From assembly GCA_902490055.1 (NCBI GenBank), contig CABUCP010000017.1:1-16076 (forward strand): a stretch of DNA of 16,076 nucleotides, in the 5' to 3' direction. Source of the stretch: an uncultured Klebsiella sp. GTDB taxonomy: Bacteria > Pseudomonadota > Gammaproteobacteria > Enterobacterales > Enterobacteriaceae. Under the pieces are notes generated by a model, which did no database searches, had not been told where the DNA came from, and saw only the letters and a program-made list of their open reading frames with translations. The stretch's first letter is position 1. Each line of letters opens with the position of its first letter. This document shows, piece by piece, positions 1 through 9,529 of this stretch. Both the position numbers and the translations under genes were made by a program.

Positions 1-134
1 ACAGGTAAATGAATCGTAATATACTTTTCCGCTAGAACGTATTTGGCTGGCGACACGCGCTAATGCTCCATTACCGCTAATAAGGCTCAGCGGGAGAGCG
101 TTTTCGTGTTAACCGCCGCAAAACATTTTTGCGA

Positions 135-140
135 ATTATA
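135..140 (-). promoter_or_regulatory. Candidate -10 element for the gene left of the window
   Basis: The minus strand reads TATAAT, a perfect sigma-70 -10 hexamer, just past the ldtD hairpin. No convincing -35 hexamer lies 16-18 bp upstream (CGTGCG at 17 bp), so this would need an activator or is a chance match in an AT-rich patch. A promoter for mepK is expected somewhere in this spacer. Confidence 0.25.
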
Positions 141-214
141 TGTATATGCACTTCTGGCGCACGAAAGGCACCTTACCGGGCATTATTGCCAACGTCAAGG
201 CAGCCTCACCCCAG

Positions 215-251
215 GAAATACGGGCCCTGTAGACGACCAGGGCCCGATTTC
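215..251 (-). terminator. Strong hairpin after ldtD, probable terminator
   Basis: The arms CGGGCCCTG (221-229) and CAGGGCCCG (238-246) are perfectly complementary around an 8-nt loop. GAAAT (215-219) also pairs with ATTTC (247-251) across one bulged base (220), giving 14 base pairs. It begins about 40 nt past the ldtD stop. The U-tract is poor, because the T-rich part lies inside the stem. It may therefore work as a weak or two-way terminator, or mainly protect the 3' end of the ldtD mRNA. Confidence 0.6.
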
Positions 252-291
252 GTTCAGTGCTAGGACAACGTATTTTGCAGAACTACTTCAT

Positions 292-2088
292 TTACCTGAT
301 TAATTGTTCAGCTTTTGGCAGAATTTGTGCGCTGGATCGCGCGGTGAGATCGTAATTGTAAATATCTGTTCGATATTGTGTGCGTCCATCAGCGCCCACA
401 AAGGCGGTCAAATAATATAAATTAACCGGGATGTTTTGCCGGATATTGACGTAACGGGTATCCCCCTGCTTCAGCGCATCGGAAATACGCGAATCGTTCC
501 ATCCGGCATCCTGCAGCAGCATATTTGCCAATTCAGACGCCTTATTCACGCGCACGCAGCCCGAGCTTAAAGCGCGCACATCTTTCTGGAACAGATTGTG
601 GTTCGGCGTATCGTGCAGATAGATTGCATCTGAGCTAGGCATGTTGAACTTATAGCGGCCCAACGAGTTGCGTGCGCCCGGCGCCTGCTGGAAGCGGAAT
701 GGTAGATTTTTCTCGGTGATGGTGGACCAGTCCACGCGATACGGGTCGATGGCCTCTTTGCTGTTCCAACCGCGCATTAAGGTATATCCGTGCTGCTCTA
801 AATAGCCTGGATTATTACGCACCTTCGGCAGCAGATCTTTACGCGCCAGCGTCGGCGGCACGTTCCACGGCGGGTTAACCACCACGTTATTCAAGGCGCT
901 GCTCATCATCGGCGTTTTACGATCCGGGCGGCCCACGATCACCCTCGATGCCAGTACCTGGCTACCGTCCTGATAGTAGACCAGCGAGAAGGCCGGAATA
1001 TTGACCATGATGCCGGTGGATAATTTACTCGGTAGCAAACGCAGACGCTGGATATTCAGCGCCAGCACCCCGGCACGCTGTGCCGAAGAGACGTTCAGCC
1101 AGTCGCGGGTTGATTGGCCGATGACGCCATCAGCGCCCAGCCCCTGCCAGGCCTGAAAGCGCTTAACGCCTTCCACCAGTTGGCGATCGTAAACGCCACG
1201 CGCGGCAGATTTTGCTTTCGATTTCGGTTTCGCCGATGGGCTAACCACATCGCCCGGTAAGGCGATTTTCGGCGAATCATCCAGCATCCCGTTACGCTGC
1301 AGGATTTCACGCAGCGCGCCAATATCGTTGCTCCATTCGCCCGGACGCAGCGAGGCGTTACTGGTCAGCTGCGGCCAGGGACGGGTATCCGCCACCAGCG
1401 TCAGCAGCGCCTGATGCATCGCGTCATACTGAGTATGCTGTGGGGCCAGTCCAGCGATAAACTGCGGCAGCGCGCCGTTGTCCAGCGCCAACTGCCACTG
1501 GTTGATCACCGACAGCGGCGGCGTCGCCATTTTGTAAGGCGTTGAGCCATACAGCCAGCGGTTGCCCTGCGTCGGGATCCCGCTAATAAAGTGCAGATAC
1601 CCCATCATCGCGTCAGAAAGCACGACATCGCGCGCCATCCCCGTGACTGCAGGGTCGGTGAGCAAACTCACCCAGGTGGTAAACTGCGGCTGGAAACCGG
1701 CGATCGCAACCTCCGCCAGCTGCTGCTGGAAGGCCTGCACCGCGTCGCGGTTCTCCCACATCGGTTTCATATCGCGAGCGGCGTACAGCGCCACCAGCGG
1801 ATTCATAAAGACCGGGTGATAGCCGGAAGGCAATTGCGCCTCTATTTCAGCGCGGCTTTTCGCCGCCGCATCCGCCGTCAGCGGCTGCTCGCCGGCCATC
1901 CGGGCGACGGCCGAAGACTGCCCTTCGCCCTGAATTAATGCCGATGAGAGGTCTCCCACCGTCGCGGAACTATCTGTTGGTATCACTTCAGGCTCTGCGG
2001 CCTGGACATTGAACAGCGGAGCAAATGCAAATGCCAGGCTCAAGCTAAGCGCCGACAATTGACGACCATACCGTTTCTTTAGCAACAT
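292..2088 (-). CDS. ldtD: L,D-transpeptidase LdtD (YcbB)
   Basis: This periplasmic enzyme makes 3-3 (mDAP-mDAP) crosslinks in peptidoglycan. In E. coli this activity supports beta-lactam bypass and repair of envelope damage. The protein has 598 residues against 615 in E. coli. Residues 1-30 are a signal peptide (KKR, a hydrophobic core, cleavage after VQA). A helical scaffold region follows, then a Ser/Lys/Ala/Pro linker (about 283-298), which is shorter than in E. coli and explains the length difference. A PG_binding_1 domain (about 301-335, [11 protein letters not shown]) precedes the YkuD catalytic domain. The active site is visible as YLHDTPN (His about 492) and SSGCVRVN with the nucleophile Cys511. 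The ATG at 2088 has AGGGGG 6 nt upstream. The gene is transcribed separately from mukB, behind a terminator and its own promoter with a CpxR-like box. Confidence 0.97.
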   Translation of the reverse strand: MLLKKRYGRQLSALSLSLAFAFAPLFNVQAAEPEVIPTDSSATVGDLSSALIQGEGQSSAVARMAGEQPLTADAAAKSRAEIEAQLPSGYHPVFMNPLVALYAARDMKPMWENRDAVQAFQQQLAEVAIAGFQPQFTTWVSLLTDPAVTGMARDVVLSDAMMGYLHFISGIPTQGNRWLYGSTPYKMATPPLSVINQWQLALDNGALPQFIAGLAPQHTQYDAMHQALLTLVADTRPWPQLTSNASLRPGEWSNDIGALREILQRNGMLDDSPKIALPGDVVSPSAKPKSKAKSAARGVYDRQLVEGVKRFQAWQGLGADGVIGQSTRDWLNVSSAQRAGVLALNIQRLRLLPSKLSTGIMVNIPAFSLVYYQDGSQVLASRVIVGRPDRKTPMMSSALNNVVVNPPWNVPPTLARKDLLPKVRNNPGYLEQHGYTLMRGWNSKEAIDPYRVDWSTITEKNLPFRFQQAPGARNSLGRYKFNMPSSDAIYLHDTPNHNLFQKDVRALSSGCVRVNKASELANMLLQDAGWNDSRISDALKQGDTRYVNIRQNIPVNLYYLTAFVGADGRTQYRTDIYNYDLTARSSAQILPKAEQLIR

Positions 2089-2138
2089 CCCTTGCCCCCT
2101 GTTGACACATTGCCGCCCGCCAAATGGGGCTCACTCTC

Positions 2139-2144
2139 AGTATA
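2139..2144 (-). promoter_or_regulatory. Candidate ldtD promoter (-10 TATACT)
   Basis: The minus strand carries TATACT, a 5/6 match to the -10 consensus. Transcription would start near 2132, leaving a leader of about 44 nt before the ldtD ATG. The hexamer 17 bp upstream is AGGCAA, a poor -35, as is typical of activator-dependent promoters. The CpxR-like box at 2176-2190 would be centred about 51 bp upstream of this start. A second candidate promoter is TTCGAT-17 bp-TATAAT at 2215-2220 and 2192-2197 on the same strand. Its start site would fall inside the CpxR box. Which one is used cannot be decided by reading. Confidence 0.4.
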
Positions 2145-2175
2145 TAAAGGCGAAAACGCTTTTGCCTTCCCAAAT

Positions 2176-2190
2176 GTAAAGAAGTTTAAA
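2176..2190 (+). promoter_or_regulatory. CpxR-like binding box upstream of ldtD
   Basis: The plus strand reads GTAAA-GAAGT-TTAAA, matching the CpxR consensus GTAAA-N5-GTAAA at 9 of 10 positions with the exact 5-bp spacer. It lies between the mukB terminator and ldtD. In E. coli, ldtD (ycbB) is reported to belong to the Cpx envelope-stress regulon, so the site fits the gene. That the site is functional here is an inference. Confidence 0.55.
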
Positions 2191-2224
2191 GATTATACAA
2201 CGTTAGACTATCGTATCGAAAAAC

Positions 2225-2253
2225 AAAAAGGGCGACAAATTGTCGCCCTTTTT
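2225..2253 (-). terminator. Rho-independent terminator of the cmoM-muk operon
   Basis: AAAAAGGGCGACA (2225-2237) and TGTCGCCCTTTTT (2241-2253) form a perfect 13-bp stem around a 3-nt loop, including 8 GC-rich pairs flanked by A5/T5. Read on the minus strand it lies 19 nt past the mukB stop and is followed by a T-rich tail. Since both strands have a T-run it could stop transcripts from either side. It separates mukB from the ldtD promoter. Confidence 0.92.
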
Positions 2254-2272
2254 CCTATTAATAAACCCCTGG

Positions 2273-5200
2273 TTATGAGGCGTCAGCCGTTCCAGGCAGC
2301 GCTTCCGGCACCGGCGCGGCAAAACCGCGCAGACCGACAACGTGTACGTGTTCGTGATTATTGAACACTTTACGCACCAGTTTATAGGTGGTGCCTTTTT
2401 CCGGGCTGATGTTTTCCGGCGCCGCGATTATCAGCTGCATCTCCAGACGCTCGCACAGCTCAAACAGCGTAGCGATAGAACGGGCGTCAAGACGCGCCGC
2501 CTCATCAAGGAACAGCAGGCGACATGGCGAAATATCCTTGCCGCGCAGGCGACGGGATTCATCTTCCCAGCTCTGCACCACCATCACCAGTATCGACATC
2601 CCGGTACCAATCGCTTCACCGGTCGACAGCGCGCCGGACTCGGCGCGCAGCCAGCCGTCGGAACCGCGGTTAACTTCCACTTCCATCTCCAGATAGTTGC
2701 GGTAGTCGAGCAGCTCTTCACCGATGGTTTGCGGCGTGCGCTGGCCCATATCGATTTGCGGATTCAGGCGCTGATACAGTTTCGCCAACGCTTCGGAGAA
2801 GGTCAGGCGGTTGCTGTTAAACAGATCCTGATGCTGCTCATGCTGTTCAGACAGCACATCGAGCAGCGTCGAGTGGGCCTCGCGTACGTTGACGTTCAGG
2901 CGCACGCTGTTGACCTGGCCGAAGGAAACGCTCTGCAGCCCCTGGTTAAGCATCCGGATACGGTTCTGCTCGCGCTGGATGGTTTTGCGAATGATGTTGG
3001 CTACGCTGCGGGAGCTTATCGCCAGCTTCTGCTCGCGGTTGGTCAACTCTTCCGTCAGGCGGCTGAGTTCGATTTCCATCTGCTCGATCGCTTCTACCGG
3101 ATCATCGGTACGAATAATATCCTGGCGGATACGTTCGCGCAGATGCTGGTAGACGGCGACGAAGAACTGGATTTTACGCTCCGGACGTTTCGGATCTTCC
3201 GAAATACGCAGCACATCGCGCAGATGCTCGTTATCAGAAACCGCCAGACGCAGGGCGCCAAGCGCCTTATCCGACATCGAACGCAGTTCGTCGCCGGAGA
3301 GATAGGCCAGCTCGCGGCGGTGCAGACGACGTTCGACGCCGTTATCTTTCACCAGGCGCATCACCGCGCACCAGCCGGCTTTAGCGGTAACGACCTGCTC
3401 GCGCATTTCGCAGTAATCGCGCTCCAGCTTACGCAGTTTGCGGGTCAGGTTGTCCATTTCCGCTTCGCAGAAGGTCAACGCTTTCTCCAGTTGGTTGCGG
3501 CGAGAGCGGTTGTTGCTCAGCTGCATGTGCAGCTCATCGCGGCGCTGACGCGCGCGCTCTTCCGCGCCGGCATCGGCGCGTACGCCGATATCCTGCAGCT
3601 CTTTATACAGATCGTTGAGCAGCTCTTTTTTGGTGTCGTACGAGCTTTTCAGCGACGCCAGCACCTGGTTGTACTGGTTCAGCTGCGCGGCGTGATTACG
3701 CATCGCTTCACGCGCGCGGCTACGTTCGGACTCCGCCTGCTGCAGACGCTGGCGCAGCTTCTCATTGAGATCGCTGTTGCCGCTGAGCATCTCCGCCGAA
3801 TCTGAGTAGCTGAAGTGGGCGCGGCGCTGCACCACTTCCGACAGCGCAAAGGCCTGCTGACGCGCGTCGCGCTGAGTTTGCTGCGAATACGCGTAATCTT
3901 CTTTCAGCTGTTCAAACTGCTCCGGATCGCTCTGCAGTACTGAGACAATCGGTTCCAGTTTAGCCAGCTGATTGCCGTGCTGCTGGATAAAGCGCGCCGC
4001 TTCCTGCGCTTCGTCCAGACGCTCCTGAATTTCATCAACGCGGTCAGCCAGCGTCTCATCGGCCAGCAGATTCAGGCGCGGCAGCAGGCGGTTAAGCGCC
4101 GAAACGCCCTCTTTCGCCTGTTCATACTGGACGCGATTCTGTTGGTTATCGCTCTCATGGGCATTCAGCGCGCGCTCCAGCTCGCCGCGGCGGCTGTTGA
4201 GCTTGCGGATCTCTTCTTCCGGATCGTCATCAAAGGCGACCGCGAGGTGGCTGCCGATGAAGCGGCTGAAGGCCTGATGCAAGCGCTGGGTTTTCTGCAC
4301 ATCAAATGACAGCGTCGCAAAGCGCTCGGAGAGCGTTTCACGCTCGGCGTGCAGGGTCTCAATCCGATTTTCACGCGCGGCGCGGCCAAACAGCGGCAGC
4401 GTCGGGAAGCGCGAATAACGCCACTGGCGATCGGCAATCTTCACGACCACCGCTTTTTCCAGCTCATCGACGCTGAACACGCTGTCATCGAAGGACTGCG
4501 GATCGCCCTCGATCAGATACAGATCTTCCGGGCAATCTTCCAGCCCTTCGAGCTGCTCCGCGACCTGCGACAGATCCGGCACCACAATCGCATGGCGCGA
4601 TGGGCCATACAGCGCGGAGAAGTACGGCGCATCTTCGAGGCTAACGTCGTCATAAATTTCCGACAGCAGCACGCCGCCAAAGCGCTCCGCCAGCGCGTTC
4701 AGACGCTGGTCCTCAGAACCGCCCGGCTGGCTGAGACGCTCGATTTCTTCGTCGATCGCCCGCTTACGGGCGCCGACTTCGTCGCGCTCAACGATCGCTT
4801 CACGCTCCCGCTCCAGCAGCTGCTGCAGGTATTCGGTGACATCCTGGCTGGATTCAAACTGCTCGCCGCACTGCTCGCACAGCTGATTGAGGCTGTTTTG
4901 CGCCGCCAGCCAAATCGGCGCCCGACGCATCAGCGTCTGGGTGCGCGACTGGAGTTGTTCCAGCTCCTGGCGCAGGGACATGCGCTGTTCCTGCGCGTGA
5001 GTGACGCTATCGGCCAGCGAAGCGATACGCGCTTCCAGTTCCTGATGCAGCGCTTCCAAATCGTCAATATCGTAACGCTTGCCCTGGCGCTTACAGAACT
5101 CGGCTAGCTGGCGCTCGGCGTCCTGCTGCTCACGCAGACGCTGTTCCAGTTCGTTCAGGCGGCTGCGCAGCCCCTGAGCCTGTTCGGCAAGGTGGCGCTG

Positions 5201-6721
5201 ATTGACGCCGTCGCGCAGCAATTCGCGCGCCACATCCCAGGCTTCATTACGCGCCAGCGGGCCGTTGATCGCCGCCACCAGCTGGTACGCTTGTTCAAAC
5301 TGGCTGTGCGCGGTTTGCGCCACGCTCATTTTCTGTTCCAGCGACAGCATTTTTTCCGTCGCTTCCTGCTCTTTCGCCTGGAAGGTTTCCAGCCATTCGT
5401 CAGCGCTGTCGGCGGTTAAATCCGGCAGATGACACAGCGCGCGCGCGCGCTCCAGCGCCTGCAGCGCTTGATTGTACTGAATGGCGCGCGTCTGCTGCAC
5501 GTCGAGCGCCTGCTGGTAGTCGGCGAGCTGGCTTTTCAGCTCATCCACTTCCAGTTCAGCGGCTTCGGCGCGGGCTTCATTTTCTTCCTGCTGGTCAGCG
5601 GCTTCCGCCACCACTTCGTTCTGTTCTTCCAGACGGATCTGCAGCTCATCGAGGTCCGCTTCGTAGCGCTCGATTTTTTCCTGCTGACGCAGCGCGGTTT
5701 GCACCAGATTCAGATGATCGCTTGCGGCCTGATAATCGGCTTCCAGATCGCCTTCGGCGCCGTTATGTTCCTGTAGTTCGCGCGCCATATCGACGTGCTT
5801 ATACTGCTCCGCCGCCAGTTGCGCTCGCGAAGTGAAGAGATCGCGACGATATTCCAGCGCCTTATCAAGATGAATTCGCCGCTCGTTGGCGTGGCGCATG
5901 TAGTCCGCCGCCACGTAGTTGGTGGCTTCGCTGATCAGATGTTTAAACAGATCGCGGTCGGACTGGGTCACGCGGATCGCTTCCAGAGTCATGCGGTTTT
6001 CGCGCAGCGCCGCTTCCATATCCTGGAACGCTTTACGCACGCCGCTGTTTTCCGGCAGCAGGTAGTCGCGCAGGGAGCGCGTAATAGCGCTGGAGATCCC
6101 GCCGTAAAGCGAGGCTTCAATCAGGCGGTAGAACTTGCTGCGATCGGAGGCGGAGCGCAGGCGACGCGCCACGATCCCCAGATCAAACATCAGCGAGTGG
6201 TAATCAGTGATGGAGTTGAACTGCTTAAACTGCACCCCTTCCATCGCGTCGAGCTTATCTTTTACTTCCTGCAGCGTCAGAACACGCGCCTGGCGCTCAT
6301 TGAGGGTTTCCGTCAGCAGTTGCGTTGGCAGCACCGAAGTTGGCAAGCCCTGAATCGCAAAGGGTTTAATATCCACTTTGCGATCGCGACCGGCGACCTG
6401 CTGCAAACGCACGCCAACCAGCACGCGCTGGTTGCGGGAGTTGATCACATCCAGCACCGAATAACAGACGCCGGCTTTCAGTTTGCCGTGCAGACCCTTA
6501 TCGCGTGAGCCGGACGTCGCGCCCGCTTCGGTGGTGTTACGGAAGTGCAGCAGCGTCAGATCCGGGATCAGCGCCGTGACAAACGCCGCCATGGTGGTCG
6601 ATTTCCCGGCTCCGTTACCGCCTGACAGGGTGGTAACCAGCTCGTCGAGATCAAAGGTGCGGGCAAAAAAGCCGTTCCAGTTAATCAGCGTAAGCGAACG
6701 AAATTTACCGCGATCAATCAT
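2273..6721 (-). CDS. mukB: Chromosome condensin ATPase MukB
   Basis: MukB is the SMC-like motor subunit of MukBEF. It dimerises through its hinge, binds DNA and ATP through its heads, and compacts and segregates the nucleoid. The protein has 1482 residues (E. coli 1486, the difference being a shorter C-terminal tail). Seen in order: N-terminal head half with Walker [11 protein letters not shown] (Lys40); a long coiled coil rich in Glu, Gln, Arg and Leu from about 270; the globular hinge around 645-800, including [18 protein letters not shown]; the returning coiled coil; and the C-terminal head half with ABC signature SGALSTGEA (Ser1366) and Walker [12 protein letters not shown] (Asp1406, Glu1407). 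The start codon shares one base with the mukE stop (TAATG), so the two are probably coupled in translation. The gene ends at a strong terminator. A (GC)7 run lies at 5437-5450. Confidence 0.99.
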   Translation of the reverse strand: MIDRGKFRSLTLINWNGFFARTFDLDELVTTLSGGNGAGKSTTMAAFVTALIPDLTLLHFRNTTEAGATSGSRDKGLHGKLKAGVCYSVLDVINSRNQRVLVGVRLQQVAGRDRKVDIKPFAIQGLPTSVLPTQLLTETLNERQARVLTLQEVKDKLDAMEGVQFKQFNSITDYHSLMFDLGIVARRLRSASDRSKFYRLIEASLYGGISSAITRSLRDYLLPENSGVRKAFQDMEAALRENRMTLEAIRVTQSDRDLFKHLISEATNYVAADYMRHANERRIHLDKALEYRRDLFTSRAQLAAEQYKHVDMARELQEHNGAEGDLEADYQAASDHLNLVQTALRQQEKIERYEADLDELQIRLEEQNEVVAEAADQQEENEARAEAAELEVDELKSQLADYQQALDVQQTRAIQYNQALQALERARALCHLPDLTADSADEWLETFQAKEQEATEKMLSLEQKMSVAQTAHSQFEQAYQLVAAINGPLARNEAWDVARELLRDGVNQRHLAEQAQGLRSRLNELEQRLREQQDAERQLAEFCKRQGKRYDIDDLEALHQELEARIASLADSVTHAQEQRMSLRQELEQLQSRTQTLMRRAPIWLAAQNSLNQLCEQCGEQFESSQDVTEYLQQLLEREREAIVERDEVGARKRAIDEEIERLSQPGGSEDQRLNALAERFGGVLLSEIYDDVSLEDAPYFSALYGPSRHAIVVPDLSQVAEQLEGLEDCPEDLYLIEGDPQSFDDSVFSVDELEKAVVVKIADRQWRYSRFPTLPLFGRAARENRIETLHAERETLSERFATLSFDVQKTQRLHQAFSRFIGSHLAVAFDDDPEEEIRKLNSRRGELERALNAHESDNQQNRVQYEQAKEGVSALNRLLPRLNLLADETLADRVDEIQERLDEAQEAARFIQQHGNQLAKLEPIVSVLQSDPEQFEQLKEDYAYSQQTQRDARQQAFALSEVVQRRAHFSYSDSAEMLSGNSDLNEKLRQRLQQAESERSRAREAMRNHAAQLNQYNQVLASLKSSYDTKKELLNDLYKELQDIGVRADAGAEERARQRRDELHMQLSNNRSRRNQLEKALTFCEAEMDNLTRKLRKLERDYCEMREQVVTAKAGWCAVMRLVKDNGVERRLHRRELAYLSGDELRSMSDKALGALRLAVSDNEHLRDVLRISEDPKRPERKIQFFVAVYQHLRERIRQDIIRTDDPVEAIEQMEIELSRLTEELTNREQKLAISSRSVANIIRKTIQREQNRIRMLNQGLQSVSFGQVNSVRLNVNVREAHSTLLDVLSEQHEQHQDLFNSNRLTFSEALAKLYQRLNPQIDMGQRTPQTIGEELLDYRNYLEMEVEVNRGSDGWLRAESGALSTGEAIGTGMSILVMVVQSWEDESRRLRGKDISPCRLLFLDEAARLDARSIATLFELCERLEMQLIIAAPENISPEKGTTYKLVRKVFNNHEHVHVVGLRGFAAPVPEALPGTADAS

Positions 6722-7425
6722 TACTCATCCTCCGAGCTGTCCGGCTGGTTCTCTTCAGGCTCATCATTGAGCTGCAGGTGATTTTCCACAGGCATCGCTT
6801 CACCGTCGCGGATCATGCGCAGCTGAGCTTCACGCGCATCGTCACCCGAACGCACATCGGCCCCGAAGCGGAACACCGATTCGGTGATGCGGAACTTGCT
6901 GCTGTCATTGCCCATAAACCAAATCATGCCGAGACGGCGCAGACGGTTGAGGGAAGAGCGCACCTTTTCCTGCAGCTTCTGACGGTCGAGATCGGAGCCG
7001 GTTGAGCGGTTGTTCACCAGCTTCAACAGCTTGTTTTCATCCGCCAGCGACAGCAGCTCGTCATAGAGCTCCTGCTGGGTAAAAATCCCCTCGTTGGCCA
7101 GACGCTCCGGGCTGAGATAGAGGTAGCACAGAATTTTGCCAACCATCATATCCAGCTCAGAGAGCACCGAGCGCGGGATCAGGGTGGTGGAGCGCGGGCG
7201 CAGATAGAAGAACCCCTCCGGCGCGCGAATCAGCTCCACGTTATAACGGGCGTAGAACTCCTCGAGATACTCCTGGAAATCCATCAAGAAGGCGTGATTA
7301 TCCAGCTCGTCGAGGCCAATATGCCGCCCTGAGCGCAGTGCGCTATCCAGCGCCGGAAACAGCGGGTTTGCCAACGCTTGTGCCAGTTTAACCGGCATCA
7401 CTTGTTCAATATTTGTCGATGACAT
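6721..7425 (-). CDS. mukE: Condensin subunit MukE
   Basis: MukE is the non-SMC subunit that binds the middle of MukF and helps close the MukBEF ring around DNA. The protein is 234 residues from the ATG at 7425, the same length as E. coli MukE, and starts [12 protein letters not shown]. An upstream in-frame ATG at 7452 would add nine residues (MITEPRYRR), but it lacks a good ribosome site, whereas AAGG and AGG lie upstream of 7425. Winged-helix regions cover the body (for example [21 protein letters not shown], about 42-62). The C-terminus is acidic and probably disordered ([15 protein letters not shown]). It overlaps the end of mukF by 20 nt and mukB by 1 nt, as expected for subunits made in fixed ratio. 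Confidence 0.97.
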   Translation of the reverse strand: MSSTNIEQVMPVKLAQALANPLFPALDSALRSGRHIGLDELDNHAFLMDFQEYLEEFYARYNVELIRAPEGFFYLRPRSTTLIPRSVLSELDMMVGKILCYLYLSPERLANEGIFTQQELYDELLSLADENKLLKLVNNRSTGSDLDRQKLQEKVRSSLNRLRRLGMIWFMGNDSSKFRITESVFRFGADVRSGDDAREAQLRMIRDGEAMPVENHLQLNDEPEENQPDSSEDE

Positions 7426-8728
7426 GCGCCTGTACCTTGGCTCCGTAATCATTAATCGGCTGCCATTTCGGCGGCAGGCCGGTGAAATCTGCTTGCGCTA
7501 CGCCGAGACGTACCGCCTGATCAACTACGATGCGCGCGATGTCAAAATGACGCGCGCGCGGGTATTGCGACAGATACTCGCGGGCCACAAGGCCGAGATC
7601 GAGCGGCACACCTTTGGTTTTATAGATAGCCAGCTGCTGTTCGATCAGCGCCGCGAGCTGTTCGCGAATCTCGTTAAACTCCTCGAACTCCATCTCACTC
7701 GGCAGCTCACCGGTCACCTCTTCGTCGCGCAGCGCCATCTCTTCATCGCGCATATCCAGCAAGCGGTCGGCGCTGGCGTGGGTTAACGCCCACGGCGCGT
7801 CGAAATAGCTCTGCACCGACTGGCGCAAACGCTGGGCGAAGACGCGGTTTTTATCCATATCAATCGCGGTACGGATAAATTTATGCACGTGGCGGTCGTA
7901 ACCGATCCACAGGTCGATGGACTGCTGCCCCCAGCTGACAATACGGTCGAGCTTGCTTTGCAGGTTAAAGACCAGTTGATCGAGGAACTCGAGATCGTCG
8001 CGCCCCATCGTCGCTTCCTGGATGCTCAACAAGTTGGTTTGCAACTTATCGCCTGCCGCTTCGAGCGTATCCTGCAGTTCGCGCAGCGTACCGGAGGTTT
8101 CAGAGAGCAGTAGCTCACAGCTGGAGATGGCGGCGCGCCAGTCCTTATTCAGCAACTGGGCGATATCATCTTTTACCTGCTGCTGCTGCTCATCCATGAT
8201 GCGCTGGGTGAGATCGATACTGTCGAAAATCTCTGCAACAGAGTATTTCAGCGGTGCAAAGACGTTCCGGTGCCAGTGAAACTCATCTCCGCCCTCTTCT
8301 GCCGCATCGGCAGCGCGCTTCAACTCGGCCGCCACAATAGAGAGCTGCATCGAAAGGCGCAGCGTGGAGAATTCGCGCTGGCGAATATAGTAATCGGTAA
8401 TACCGATGCCCAGCGGCGTCAGGCGGTAGATGGCGTTGCCCTCTGCCTGCTCGCTGGTAAAGCGGTTCAACAAACGCTGGCGCACCATATCGTTAATCGC
8501 GTTGTTCGCGCGCTGATTAACGGTTTCGCTGGTTTGCTCAAACGCTTCACTCACATGACGAAAGGCGTCAACCAGCTCGCCTTCACTCATTTCGCCATCA
8601 AGACGCTCGCCGTTAAGGGTGGCGACAGCCAGCAAAAAGGAGAGCCTGTCGACCGGCAGCGAGATGGAGAAATCATTTTTCCTGGCCCAGGCAACCAGTT
8701 CGGGGACTGTCTGGGAAAATTCACTCAT
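7406..8728 (-). CDS. mukF: Condensin kleisin subunit MukF
   Basis: MukF is the kleisin that bridges the two MukB heads and recruits MukE. It has 440 residues, the same as E. coli. The N-terminal part (about 1-115) has the winged-helix dimerisation fold, followed by helices (about 120-290, with QQQQ and leucine-rich stretches) that contact the MukB neck. Next come an acidic linker (about 328-356, [13 protein letters not shown]) and a C-terminal winged helix ending in [14 protein letters not shown] that binds the MukB cap. The linker and the preceding helices are where MukE binds in the known complex. The start lies 3 nt past the cmoM stop, and its ribosome site AAGGA overlaps the last cmoM codons. 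The 3' end overlaps mukE. Confidence 0.98.
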   Translation of the reverse strand: MSEFSQTVPELVAWARKNDFSISLPVDRLSFLLAVATLNGERLDGEMSEGELVDAFRHVSEAFEQTSETVNQRANNAINDMVRQRLLNRFTSEQAEGNAIYRLTPLGIGITDYYIRQREFSTLRLSMQLSIVAAELKRAADAAEEGGDEFHWHRNVFAPLKYSVAEIFDSIDLTQRIMDEQQQQVKDDIAQLLNKDWRAAISSCELLLSETSGTLRELQDTLEAAGDKLQTNLLSIQEATMGRDDLEFLDQLVFNLQSKLDRIVSWGQQSIDLWIGYDRHVHKFIRTAIDMDKNRVFAQRLRQSVQSYFDAPWALTHASADRLLDMRDEEMALRDEEVTGELPSEMEFEEFNEIREQLAALIEQQLAIYKTKGVPLDLGLVAREYLSQYPRARHFDIARIVVDQAVRLGVAQADFTGLPPKWQPINDYGAKVQAHVIDKY

Positions 8729-8731
8729 AGT

Positions 8732-9529
8732 TTATCCTTGCATCTGCGGCTGTGCGCCTGGAACTGTCTTAAGCGCGGTGACATGAATATAGCGGCCCAG
8801 GCTGATATACGGCTCCTGGCGACAGTAGCGCGTTTCCAGCTCCAGCAGCACCGCAAAGCTGTCATGCTGTTTACGTTTCTCACGCAGATAATCATGAAAC
8901 ACCCGCACGCCGGTTTTAGCGGTAATCTGCCAGCCGAGTTCCTCCAGCCAGCCGTACACCTGCTGCGGATCGCGCGGATAATCCGGCGACAGCGTGCGTT
9001 TTTTCTTTTTCGGCATGCCGATTTGTACGTAGTCGAAGTTTCCAGCAACCATATTGTGCATTAGCAGGCCGTTAGCATTGTAGAACATTAACGACAGCGC
9101 GCCGCCCGGGCGCAACACCGACCACAGCGTGCGCAGCATCTCTTGCGGTTCCGCTATCCACTCCAGCACCGCATGAAACAGTACCAGATCGACGGGGCTT
9201 TCCAAATGCTGAGCAATATCCTGCGCCGCGCATTGTACAAAATGCATGTTGTCGATCACACCTTTATCGCGGGCCGCCTGCTGAGCGCGGGCCACCATTT
9301 CGGCAGAAAGATCGCATAGCGTCACGTGGTGGCCCAATTCCGCAACGCGGATCGCCGTTTGCCCTTCGCCGCCGCCGGCGTCGAGCACCCGCAGCGGCCC
9401 TGGCCCCAGCTGCGCGAGCAGCGGCTCCAGATCCTGCCAAAGGATCGCCTGGCGCAGTTGGCCCTTGGTGGTGCCATAAATATTGCGCGAAAACTTCTCA
9501 GCGATGTCATCAAAATTGCGATCCTGCAC
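8732..9529 (-). CDS. cmoM: tRNA 5-carboxymethoxyuridine methyltransferase CmoM (SmtA)
   Basis: CmoM uses S-adenosylmethionine to methylate 5-carboxymethoxyuridine at wobble position 34, giving mcmo5U in a few tRNAs. I place the start at GTG 9529, with GGAGT about 5 nt upstream. This gives 265 residues beginning (V/M)QDRNFDDIAEKF, like the E. coli protein (261). An in-frame upstream ATG at 9730 would add 67 residues with no family support and would run back through the start of elyC. The class I methyltransferase fold is visible: motif I VLDAGGGEGQT (about 48-58), CDLSAEMV at the end of strand 2, and LVLFHAVLEWI as motif IV. The lysine run PKKKKRTLSPDYPRD may touch tRNA. It is the first gene of the muk operon, and its promoter must lie in or near the gap to elyC. 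Confidence 0.95.
   Translation of the reverse strand: MQDRNFDDIAEKFSRNIYGTTKGQLRQAILWQDLEPLLAQLGPGPLRVLDAGGGEGQTAIRVAELGHHVTLCDLSAEMVARAQQAARDKGVIDNMHFVQCAAQDIAQHLESPVDLVLFHAVLEWIAEPQEMLRTLWSVLRPGGALSLMFYNANGLLMHNMVAGNFDYVQIGMPKKKKRTLSPDYPRDPQQVYGWLEELGWQITAKTGVRVFHDYLREKRKQHDSFAVLLELETRYCRQEPYISLGRYIHVTALKTVPGAQPQMQG

Larger units (their letters stand above)
1..291. other. Spacer between ldtD and the gene left of the window (mepK expected)
   Basis: This stretch downstream of ldtD holds no credible gene. It contains a strong hairpin (215-251), a consensus-like minus-strand TATAAT (135-140), a pair of direct ATTAGCG repeats on the minus strand (75-81 and 58-64, 17 bp apart), and one arm of a 12-bp inverted repeat (2-13) whose partner overlaps the ldtD stop codon (287-298). 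In E. coli the next gene in this direction is ycbK/mepK, a murein DD-endopeptidase. No start of it is visible here, so it would begin beyond position 1. A plus-strand open frame at 106-303 starts with GTG, runs through the hairpin and is judged spurious. Confidence 0.7.

Noticed and set aside
106..303. Plus-strand 65-codon open frame in the spacer left of and into the end of ldtD
   Set aside because: It starts with GTG, runs through a strong hairpin and the antisense of the ldtD end, has no recognisable motif, and its composition is unlike that of the real genes.
2342..3805. Long plus-strand open frame (487 codons) opposite mukB, with further ones at 4349-5107 and 5795-6508
   Set aside because: These are antisense shadows of mukB. 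Its GC-rich, stop-poor reverse frame keeps them open, and their residues (many Q, R, L, H, F) mirror the coiled-coil codons. No family is recognisable.
8270..9064. Plus-strand 264-codon open frame opposite mukF and cmoM
   Set aside because: It crosses the boundary between two well-supported minus-strand genes and has no recognisable domain or ribosome site.
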